A stretch of DNA of 5,313 nucleotides from Desulfovibrionaceae bacterium. Lineage in GTDB: Bacteria; Desulfobacterota; Desulfovibrionia; Desulfovibrionales; Desulfovibrionaceae. Location: positions 1 through 5,313 of the forward strand of contig CAAGJV010000351.1 in NCBI GenBank assembly GCA_900770205.1. Reading direction: 5' to 3'. The notes under the pieces were generated by a model that saw only the letters and a program-made list of their open reading frames with translations, made no database searches and was not told the origin of the DNA. The first letter of the stretch is position 1, and every line of letters begins with the position of its first letter. This document shows, piece by piece, positions 1 to 5,313 of the stretch. Both the position numbers and the translations under genes were made by a program.

Positions 1-77
1 GGCAAGGTAGCTCAGTTGGTCAGAGCATACGGTTCATACCCGTAGTGTCGAGAGTTCAAATCTCCCCCTTGCTACCA
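1..77 (+). tRNA. tRNA-Met (CAU), elongator type
   Basis: The complete cloverleaf can be drawn by hand. The acceptor stem is 1-7 with 67-73 (G1 pairs with T73 as a wobble), the D stem 10-13 with 23-26, and the anticodon stem 28-32 with 40-44. The anticodon loop is 33-39 with CAT at 35-37, the T stem is 50-54 with 62-66, the discriminator is A74, and CCA is encoded at 75-77. The initiator-specific run of three G-C pairs in the anticodon stem is absent (the stem is TACGG/CCGTA) and the first acceptor pair is G-T, not the initiator mismatch, so this is not tRNA-fMet. A CAU anticodon can also belong to tRNA-Ile2 modified by TilS; the overall sequence looks more like elongator Met, but sequence alone does not fully exclude Ile2. 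The T stem has one A51-C65 mismatch. Confidence 0.95.
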
Positions 78-86
78 TAGAAGATC

Positions 87-119
87 ATCCCGGAATCCGA
101 AAGGTTTCCGGGATTTTTT
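87..119 (+). terminator. Intrinsic terminator of the tRNA gene
   Basis: A strong hairpin has arms 87-98 and 103-114, closed by a GAAA tetraloop at 99-102. Eleven of twelve positions pair, with a single T96-T105 mismatch. A run of six T residues follows at 114-119. It begins nine bases after the tRNA CCA end, so it should end the tRNA transcript and insulate it from the operon downstream. Confidence 0.93.
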
Positions 120-175
120 ATTCTCATCCCCTTTTCTCTCCTTGCCGCCCAGAAGAAATACCTTATATGGCATGA

Positions 176-204
176 TTGTTTTTTACAGGCTTTTTTCCTA
201 TATT
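176..204 (+). promoter_or_regulatory. Candidate sigma-70-type promoter for the four-gene operon
   Basis: TTGTTT at 176-181 (3 of 6 matches to the -35 consensus) lies 17 bases before TATATT at 199-204 (5 of 6 matches to the -10 consensus). Transcription would start near 210-212, leaving a leader of about 20 bases that contains the Shine-Dalgarno. The position fits: it is downstream of the tRNA terminator and just upstream of the first gene. A weaker alternative pair is TTGCCG at 142-147 with TATATG at 164-169. No operator-like palindrome or riboswitch-like fold is evident between 120 and 230. Confidence 0.4.
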
Positions 205-219
205 CTGCTCATCTCCTTT

Positions 220-223
220 GAGG
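220..223 (+). promoter_or_regulatory. Shine-Dalgarno of the binding-protein gene
   Basis: GAGG lies seven bases upstream of the ATG at 231. It supports that start, which also places a complete signal peptide at the N terminus. Confidence 0.7.
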
Positions 224-230
224 TAGAACC

Positions 231-1367
231 ATGATCGCATCTTTCCGCACTGCCCATATTTTTCTGCATAGCCTTCTCGCTTTTCTTTTCCTTTTCAGTA
301 CAGGATATGCTCAGGCCGAAGAAAAAATATGGAGAGTCCTCTATGTGGAAGGCGGGCCTTATTCCAATTACCAGCAGACTCTGGCCCATACGGCCCGGGG
401 ACTGGAAAAGCTGGGGCTCATCTCCAATGGGCAGGTAGAGATACCCGAACATTCCGAGTCGACAGTTGAAATGTGGAACTGGCTTGCCAACCATGCCAAA
501 GGCCGCATACGTTTTCTCAGAGACGGGCACTATTCTGCCGACTGGGATGCAACCGCCAGAAAGCTTCTGAAAGAATCCATTGTGGAAAGGGTGAGAAACC
601 GCAAAGATGTAGACATGATCATTGCCATGGGAACATGGAGCGGACTCGACATGGCCTCGGAAGATCTGGGCATTCCCGTATTTTCCATGAGCGTTACCGA
701 TGCCGTCTCAGCCGGAATCGTGGCCTCTGCCGAAGATTCCGGCAAGGATAACGTTCATGCCCAGCTTGAGCCCGGGCGTTTCCGCAGGCAGATTTCCATG
801 TTCCATGAAATCTTCCGCTTTAAAAAACTTGGCGTTCCCTTCGAGGATACCCCGGAAGGGCGCAACACCGCAGCGCTGGATGAAATAAAGAAAACCGCCG
901 AAGAGCTTGGCATAGAGCTGGTTCTTCGTTCCGCCCCTCTCGATCTTCCCGATGCCGGCAAGGCATTGTCGAACCTGAAAGGCTGCCTCAGCCAGATCAT
1001 GGAAGAGGCCGATGCCCTGTATCTGACCTATACATCCACTTCCCCTGAAAAAATTCCTGAACTCATGGCCCCCGTCACAGCGAAGGGCATTCCATCCTTT
1101 TCTCAGGCAGGGCCTTCTCTCGTGGAATACGGAGTTCTCATGAGCCTCGCGCAGGCAAACTTTTCCGATATAGGGCAGTTCGAGGCAGATGCCATAGCTG
1201 CCGTTATCGGCGGAAAAAAGCCCCGGGAAGTTCCCCAGATATTTGAACCGGAACTTGGCCTCGCCATAAATCTGAAAACTGCCATGCATATCGGCTGGAA
1301 TCCCCCGCTGGAAATCCTCGCGGCCGTCGATGAAATCTACCAGCAGATTCCGGCGGTTCAGCCATGA
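231..1367 (+). CDS. Periplasmic ABC-type substrate-binding protein (ABC_sub_bind family), orphan
   Basis: This 378-residue protein resembles the ABC_sub_bind family (PF04392, TrpX/YtlA-like), type I periplasmic binding proteins with two alpha/beta lobes. A signal peptide is clear: a short basic start (R6), a hydrophobic core at about residues 10-23, and a likely cleavage after AQA at 27-29. No lipobox cysteine is present, so the mature protein should be soluble in the periplasm. Family-like stretches are the first strand and helix at 35-62, the segment DMIIAMGTWSGLDMA (128-142) leading to IPVFSMSVTD (148-157), and the C-terminal part with KGIPSF (285-290), a GKKP turn (328-331) and LAINLKTA (344-351). 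The usual operon partners, an ABC permease and ATPase, are absent; the next gene, overlapping by four bases, is a sensor-MFS fusion. Binding proteins of this family in other bacteria often bind aromatic or other amino acids, but the ligand here cannot be read from sequence. The family call is fairly secure; the role as MFS or sensor partner is inference. Confidence 0.88.
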   Translation: MIASFRTAHIFLHSLLAFLFLFSTGYAQAEEKIWRVLYVEGGPYSNYQQTLAHTARGLEKLGLISNGQVEIPEHSESTVEMWNWLANHAKGRIRFLRDGHYSADWDATARKLLKESIVERVRNRKDVDMIIAMGTWSGLDMASEDLGIPVFSMSVTDAVSAGIVASAEDSGKDNVHAQLEPGRFRRQISMFHEIFRFKKLGVPFEDTPEGRNTAALDEIKKTAEELGIELVLRSAPLDLPDAGKALSNLKGCLSQIMEEADALYLTYTSTSPEKIPELMAPVTAKGIPSFSQAGPSLVEYGVLMSLAQANFSDIGQFEADAIAAVIGGKKPREVPQIFEPELGLAINLKTAMHIGWNPPLEILAAVDEIYQQIPAVQP

Positions 1368-3703
1368 ACGCTGCCTCTCGCCGCATATTGATCGGCGGCA
1401 TTCTCTCCCTGCTCCTTGCGCAGATCTTATTCGGTGCTCTCATGCTTTCCGCGCTCTACAAGCAGTATCAGGAGCCCATATTTCAGATCAACGGACTGCT
1501 CTGCCAGGATATTGCCAACCATCTGGGCTTGCTGGAACGAGCGGGAAAAAGCCTGCGCGCAGCAACCGTGGAGCGTTTTCTCTCTCACTACCGCAGCCGC
1601 ACCGAAGCGGAAAACATTGCTGTGGCCAGCCCTTCCGGCCATATCATCTATCAGTGGAAAAAAGACGGCCCTTCTTCTCTTCTCCCTCCGGTCGATGCCA
1701 AAAGCATTTCTGGGCAGCTCAAAAAATTTTCATCGGATGACAGCTTCCTGACAACATGCCCCATCACCGGAAAAAACGGCGCTGTTACCGGCCATGTTTT
1801 CATTGCTCTTGATAAGGAGCGCGTATCCAGGCTCATTTTCACCGCGGCTCAGAAACAGCTTCTGCTTTTCCTTGCCATTACCGCAGGGGAATGCCTTCTG
1901 CTGGCAGTACTGCTCCGTTTCCTTTCTCGAAGGCCCACGAAAAAGCCACCGGAAGATTCTCCTTCCGCGCTGCGGCTGCGCCTGTGCTTCATGATTCCCC
2001 TCATTGCAGGGCAATGCCTTTTCCTCCTGCTCCTCTCATCCCCGCTTTCTCACCTCTACCAATCGGAATTAGCCCATACGGGGATGCAGATGAACCGCCA
2101 GCTCGCATGGGACCTTGAACGCCTTGCGGGCATGGGGCTTCCCGTGCATGCCGTTCATGGCTTGGAAAGCTGGATGACGGAACGCCAGAAGCACACGCCT
2201 ACGAGGGGCATGGCCATTTTCGATATTACAGGAAAGCTCCATGCGGCCGCCAGTGCCAAGGCTCCGCTCAGCGCAGAGGAATGGCAAAGGATTTGCGAAT
2301 CCGACCAGCCTGTCACCCTAGAATTGCGGCATCCGGCCGATGGCACTCCAGCCGGAAAGATACAGATAGTCATGGATTCCGCAAAGGTGGGCAGCAACCT
2401 CCGCTCGGTCATGCTGGACAATCTCACCATGACGATTGTCGCCGCGCTGTTTCTCTCAGAACTTCTGTTTCTTCTGCTCATGCGGCCTCATGAAAACACG
2501 CCCGTCTCCCAGCAGCCTGAATTTATGAGGCCTCTTATTTTTGCATGCCTTTTCTCCACGGAAATGTCCATGTCTTATGTGCCCATACGCATCGGCGAAC
2601 TGGGCTTCGACCTCTTCGGCCTTCCTCCCGATATCGTTTCCGGGCTCCCTGTTTCCAGTGAGCTTTTCATGGCTGCCGCCGCCATGTTTGCAGGCGGATT
2701 CTGGAGCCAGCGTTCCGGCTGGAAACCCATGCTTCTTTCCGGCGTTGCCCTCTCCTGCGCAGGTTCCTGGGCAAGCTTCCTGTCTCCTTCTCCTCTTCTC
2801 TTCATTCTGGCCCGCTGTTTGTCCGGACTGGGATACGGTTTCATCAACCTTGCCGCCCAGGTCTTTGTCATTGCCCATTCCTCCGAATCCGGCAGATCCA
2901 GAAACCTGGCCTTTATGTTCGCGGGGCTCTATGCAGGAACGCTCTGCGGAAGCTCCATGGGAGGATTAATCGCCGACAGGCTGGGCTACCATGCCGTTTT
3001 TCCGGCATCAGCCATCATGCTTGTCTTTATGGTTCTGCTCCTTCTTAAATTTCTGCCTCATGAACCATGGCAGAGCCAGGAAAGCACCTCCTCTCATCTT
3101 ACCCTGTCAGAAGCGGCTGACTTTCTATTCGACAGGCGCATGGGCTCTCTCCTGCTCTTTTTCATTATCCCCAATGCACTCATTACCGTTTGCCTGTTCC
3201 AGTTCTTTGTCCCTCTCTCCCTGAATCATGCCGGCTATTCTCCGGCTACCATAGGCCGTATCTTTCTTCTCTACTGCATCATTGTCATGTTTGCCGGGCC
3301 GGCTGTCGGTTCCCTGCTCGACAAAACCTCGCATAAGGAGCGCCCGCTTTTCCTTTCCATGCTTATGGCCGCAGCCAGCGTTGCTTCCCTTCTTGTGTTC
3401 AACGGCATAGCGGCGGCAGTGGCCAGCATTATGCTGCTTGCTTTCAGCACCGCTATAGCGGCGAACGGGCAGGGGCCCTATGCCCTTACGCTTCCCGCTT
3501 CGCAGAAATTCGGCCGCTCAAGAACCATAGGCTTTTACAACGTGGCCATGCGCATCGGGCAGGTACTTGGCCCGCTGAGCCTCGGCATCATGATGGCCGT
3601 ATGGAATGCTTCCTCCGGCCTTACCGTTCTGGCCGCCGGCAGTGCATGCTGCGCTCTTCTTTTTGCGGCATTCAGCAAAACAGCACGGGAGAAGAGGAAC
3701 TAA
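1364..3703 (+). CDS. Sensor-MFS fusion: two tandem TM-periplasmic-TM modules plus a major facilitator transporter
   Basis: This is a 779-residue inner-membrane protein, about twice the usual length of an MFS carrier (near 400). Module 1 has TM at about 8-30, a predicted periplasmic domain at 31-163 and TM at 165-185. A basic, proline-rich cytoplasmic linker (186-204) follows. Module 2 has TM at 206-226, a periplasmic domain at 227-352 and TM at 353-373. Both periplasmic domains look Cache/PAS-like: each has a strand-turn with a Gly (SPSGHIIYQW near 89-98; DITGKLHAAA near 287-296) and, close to the membrane, a strand with an acidic turn (VTGHVFIALD near 141-150; PAGKIQIVMD near 329-338). Residues about 387-770 are a complete MFS domain with about twelve helices. 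The loop between helices 2 and 3 is GGFWSQRSGWKP (444-455), a degenerate MFS motif A with Gln where Asp is usual; GSLLDKTSHKERP (649-661) is its counterpart in the second half, keeping D653. Positive-inside charges (R6 R7, R189 R190, the RPHE linker, the basic C terminus) fit this topology. The start overlaps the previous stop as ATGA, with only a weak GGCGG at 1352-1356, so translation is probably coupled. The substrate and direction of transport are unknown. Confidence 0.85.
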   Translation: MNAASRRILIGGILSLLLAQILFGALMLSALYKQYQEPIFQINGLLCQDIANHLGLLERAGKSLRAATVERFLSHYRSRTEAENIAVASPSGHIIYQWKKDGPSSLLPPVDAKSISGQLKKFSSDDSFLTTCPITGKNGAVTGHVFIALDKERVSRLIFTAAQKQLLLFLAITAGECLLLAVLLRFLSRRPTKKPPEDSPSALRLRLCFMIPLIAGQCLFLLLLSSPLSHLYQSELAHTGMQMNRQLAWDLERLAGMGLPVHAVHGLESWMTERQKHTPTRGMAIFDITGKLHAAASAKAPLSAEEWQRICESDQPVTLELRHPADGTPAGKIQIVMDSAKVGSNLRSVMLDNLTMTIVAALFLSELLFLLLMRPHENTPVSQQPEFMRPLIFACLFSTEMSMSYVPIRIGELGFDLFGLPPDIVSGLPVSSELFMAAAAMFAGGFWSQRSGWKPMLLSGVALSCAGSWASFLSPSPLLFILARCLSGLGYGFINLAAQVFVIAHSSESGRSRNLAFMFAGLYAGTLCGSSMGGLIADRLGYHAVFPASAIMLVFMVLLLLKFLPHEPWQSQESTSSHLTLSEAADFLFDRRMGSLLLFFIIPNALITVCLFQFFVPLSLNHAGYSPATIGRIFLLYCIIVMFAGPAVGSLLDKTSHKERPLFLSMLMAAASVASLLVFNGIAAAVASIMLLAFSTAIAANGQGPYALTLPASQKFGRSRTIGFYNVAMRIGQVLGPLSLGIMMAVWNASSGLTVLAAGSACCALLFAAFSKTAREKRN
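1385..2482 (+). other. Region encoding the duplicated TM-sensor-TM modules of the MFS fusion
   Basis: Bases 1385-1921 encode module 1 (residues 8-186) and 1973-2482 encode module 2 (residues 204-373). The two can be aligned by eye at the protein level. Each begins with a hydrophobic helix ending in LY (LSALY at 28-32; LSHLY at 228-232). Next comes a helix with a D..HL or D.ERL pattern (DIANHLGLLERAG at 49-61; DLERLAGMGLP at 250-260), then a beta strand and Gly turn, then a final strand with an acidic residue leading into the second TM. Similarity is low but in the same order and at similar spacing. This suggests an old tandem duplication of a Cache-like membrane sensor; it is an inference from hand alignment. 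Confidence 0.5.
3694..3697 (+). promoter_or_regulatory. Shine-Dalgarno that decides the racemase-like start
   Basis: GAGG lies five bases before the ATG at 3703, which shares one base with the TAA stop of the MFS gene (TAATG). This favours 3703 over the in-frame ATG at 3601, which lies 102 bases inside the MFS gene and would add 34 residues with no match to the family N terminus. Confidence 0.8.
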
Positions 3704-4683
3704 TGCCGCGGCTTGTTATCAACACCTCTGCTCTCCGGCATAATCTTGCTGTGATTGAAGAAAAATGCCGTAAAGCGGGTGCGGAATGCATGTTCGTTTT
3801 CAAGGAGGCGCCGCTCCACCTGCCGCTTGTTTCTGCAATCATGGCGGGGGGCCCCGTGCGAAAGCTGGGCCTCGTGGCATGGCCTGGCAGGCCGATTCCC
3901 GAACTGCACGGAATAGAGATCCATCATATCTATGCCCCCTCTTCCCTCATGCTTCCCTCAAAAGGTTCCTGCCGCTGCATCTATGTCAATTCCCAGCTCA
4001 CGCTGCGCTTTCTCTCTTCTTTAAAGCCATCCTTTCCTGAGGTTCGCCTTGTTCTTGAAGCTGGAGACGGAAGAGACGGTATTCTCTCCGATGAGATTCC
4101 TTCTCTCTGCCAGGAAGCACAAAAACTTGGTTTTTCCCTCCGTGGCCTAGCTGTCAATTTTGCCTGCATGGCTGCCAATCCTCCCACACGGAACGATCTT
4201 TGCCGCGCCGCCCGCACTTTGGAAAAGAACAGGGAATTCTTCCTTTCTTCCGCAGGAATCTCCGCAGGAGGAACCGATATTCTGGAGCTTGCGGAAAAAG
4301 AGACGCTGCCTTCGGAAGTGGAAGAAATACGCTGCGGCACAGGCATTACCCTGGGGTGCTATCCGCTTTCAGGAACCCCCATACCCGAAGCCAGGCAGGA
4401 TGCCTTCCGCATAGAGGCACAGGTACTGGAATGCCGGATAAAGCAGGGAAAGCGCCTCGCTCTGTTCGACATAGGAACCTTCCATACTGCCCCGCAATTT
4501 CTCAAGCCACCTTTTCCGGGCATGGTTTTCCGCGCAGCCTCCTCCGCCTACGCATCCTTTGAAATAACAGGCGATGCCGGCCATCTGCGTGAAGGTTCCG
4601 TTGTCAGCTTTCCGCTGGACTATCACGCTCTTTCCAGCGCTCTCATCTCCCAGGCTCTTCCCCTCTGCATGGAGGAACGATGA
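3703..4683 (+). CDS. Ornithine/alanine racemase-like PLP-dependent protein (fold type III)
   Basis: This 326-residue cytoplasmic protein belongs with the alanine racemase N-terminal domain family (PF01168) and most resembles the ornithine racemase (Orr)/YhfX-type branch. The N terminus PRLVINTSALRHNL (2-15) matches the first helix of that branch. K34 in FVFKEA (31-36) is the expected Schiff-base lysine for PLP. Further branch-like segments are LEAGDGRDG (118-126, compare GD.REG in Orr), SAGGTDILEL (187-196), EIRCGTGITLG (208-218, compare the RIGEAILLG-type phosphate-side loop), ALFDIGT (253-259) and AASSAY (278-283). The last matches the G.SSDH region of Orr with changed residues. The C-terminal strand GSVVSFPLDYHALSSAL (298-314) also fits. 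Enzymes of this branch interconvert L and D amino acids such as ornithine. The altered motifs mean the substrate may differ, and racemase activity is not proven. The gene is coupled to the MFS gene (1-base overlap) and to the acetyltransferase gene (4-base overlap). Confidence 0.8.
   Translation: MPRLVINTSALRHNLAVIEEKCRKAGAECMFVFKEAPLHLPLVSAIMAGGPVRKLGLVAWPGRPIPELHGIEIHHIYAPSSLMLPSKGSCRCIYVNSQLTLRFLSSLKPSFPEVRLVLEAGDGRDGILSDEIPSLCQEAQKLGFSLRGLAVNFACMAANPPTRNDLCRAARTLEKNREFFLSSAGISAGGTDILELAEKETLPSEVEEIRCGTGITLGCYPLSGTPIPEARQDAFRIEAQVLECRIKQGKRLALFDIGTFHTAPQFLKPPFPGMVFRAASSAYASFEITGDAGHLREGSVVSFPLDYHALSSALISQALPLCMEER
4671..4675 (+). promoter_or_regulatory. Shine-Dalgarno of the GNAT gene
   Basis: GGAGG lies four bases before the ATG at 4680, inside the end of the racemase-like gene. 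The spacing is a little short but the core is perfect, and the start overlaps the upstream stop as ATGA. This gene therefore has the strongest ribosome site of the four. Confidence 0.75.
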
Positions 4684-5313
4684 GCGGATTTCTCTTTCGC
4701 AGCGCCGCATGGAACGACCTGGATGAACTCGTTCATCTGGAACACAGCGTAGAACAGGCGCTGCCCCACCGTGATATGTTCGCCATCGACAACCGCTCCT
4801 TTTATGAACCTATCGTGCAGGGCAGCGGAAACATCCTTCTTGCCATCGATACCAGCGGCAGCATCGCCGGCGCAAGCGTGATACGGTACCCCTCTGCCGA
4901 CGATCCGGAAAACTTAGGGCGAAACATTGCCCTGCCGGAAGAGATGCTCCCCAGTGTGCGCCACCTGGAATCCGTTTTCATCCACCCGGAACACCAGGGA
5001 AAAAGGCTGGCGGAACAGCTTATTCAAAAGAATATGGAACTCACGGAAGCCGCCGGAAAACTCTTCTCGCTGGCTACGGTATGGCCCGGCAACATAGCAA
5101 GTCTGAAGCTGCACCTGCGCCTCGGGCTTGCTGTTCGCTCCTACGCCCTCAAATATGGAGGAAAGCCCCGCTTCATCCTAGTCGATGGCCCTTTCACGCA
5201 AAGAAGCGAACGAAAAATCTTCGTTCCGGCAACAGATCTGCAAATGCAGCGAAAGCTGCTTGCCGCCGGTATGTCAGGCACGGCCATTCATGGCGCTGGA
5301 ATGGAAAAAAACA
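4680..5313 (+). CDS. GNAT-family N-acetyltransferase, 3' end outside the window
   Basis: The reading frame is open from 4680 to the edge of the window (211 codons) and lacks its stop, so it is partial at the 3' end. The GNAT fold is visible. The N-terminal strand and helix are FLFRSAAWNDLDELVHLEH (4-22). The central strand HLESVFIHPEHQGKRLAEQL (95-114) carries the acetyl-CoA pyrophosphate loop at QGKRLA (106-111). The later segment ATVWPGNIASLKLHLRLGL (132-150) has N138 and S141 in the usual motif B pattern. Such enzymes transfer an acetyl group from acetyl-CoA to an amine, often of an amino acid, polyamine or protein N terminus. The core seems complete by about residue 170; a further 40 or more residues form an extra C-terminal tail. 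Being last in a coupled operon after a racemase-like protein, it may act on the same amino compound, which is inference. Confidence 0.82.
   Translation, partial: MSGFLFRSAAWNDLDELVHLEHSVEQALPHRDMFAIDNRSFYEPIVQGSGNILLAIDTSGSIAGASVIRYPSADDPENLGRNIALPEEMLPSVRHLESVFIHPEHQGKRLAEQLIQKNMELTEAAGKLFSLATVWPGNIASLKLHLRLGLAVRSYALKYGGKPRFILVDGPFTQRSERKIFVPATDLQMQRKLLAAGMSGTAIHGAGMEKN

Noticed and set aside
1..77. Initiator tRNA-fMet
   Set aside because: It lacks the three G-C pairs in the anticodon stem and the initiator-type mismatch at the end of the acceptor stem.
78..230. tRNA-linked integration site or mobile island boundary
   Set aside because: No integrase, direct repeat of the tRNA 3' end or insertion-sequence end is visible in the window. 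The tRNA is followed by its own terminator and an ordinary promoter region.
708..1289. 193-codon open frame on the minus strand opposite the binding-protein gene
   Set aside because: It is a mirror of a well-supported gene on the plus strand, its translation shows no recognisable domain, and no promoter or ribosome site supports it.
2456..2878. 140-codon minus-strand frame opposite the MFS gene
   Set aside because: Its translation is low-complexity and rich in Gly, Lys and Glu, as expected from the complement of hydrophobic membrane codons. The plus-strand frame is clearly the real gene.
2541..2969. 142-codon plus-strand frame in another phase of the MFS gene
   Set aside because: It is Pro/Ser/Cys-rich translation typical of a shifted frame over membrane-protein codons, and it overlaps conserved MFS segments in the true frame.
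3601..3702. Upstream in-frame ATG at 3601 as start of the racemase-like gene
   Set aside because: It lies inside the MFS gene, has no good ribosome site, and would add 34 residues unlike the family. The ATG at 3703 has GAGG five bases upstream and gives the expected N terminus.
1..5313. CRISPR array, insertion sequence or long DNA repeat
   Set aside because: No regularly spaced repeats, transposase motifs or terminal inverted repeats were seen on either strand by eye.

Overview
The window looks like a bacterial chromosome segment of moderate GC content (roughly mid-50s percent by eye). A Gram-negative host is suggested by a secreted ABC-type binding protein with a signal peptide and by a membrane protein with large predicted periplasmic domains. 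The style of the elongator tRNA-Met and of the orphan binding protein recalls sulfate-reducing Desulfovibrionaceae and relatives. That placement is an impression and was not tested by any search.

Layout: bases 1-77 are a complete tRNA-Met gene (anticodon CAU) with an encoded CCA end. An intrinsic terminator follows at 87-119. A short intergenic stretch of about 110 bases carries a plausible sigma-70-type promoter (176-204) and a Shine-Dalgarno. Four tightly packed plus-strand genes then fill the rest: (1) an ABC_sub_bind-type periplasmic binding protein (231-1367); (2) a 779-residue membrane protein with two tandem TM-sensor-TM modules in front of a complete 12-helix MFS transporter (1364-3703); (3) a fold-type III PLP protein resembling ornithine/alanine racemases (3703-4683); (4) a GNAT N-acetyltransferase that runs off the right edge (4680 to beyond 5313). 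The junctions overlap by 4, 1 and 4 bases, so this is almost certainly one translationally coupled operon.

Working idea (inference): no ABC permease or ATPase is present. The binding protein may therefore present a ligand to the periplasmic sensor modules of the MFS protein, or feed the MFS directly, instead of serving an ABC importer. The racemase-like enzyme and the acetyltransferase could make or modify an amino acid or related amine in the cytoplasm that the MFS protein moves across the membrane. The sensor-MFS fusion, with its apparent internal duplication, and its pairing with these partners are the most unusual things in the window.
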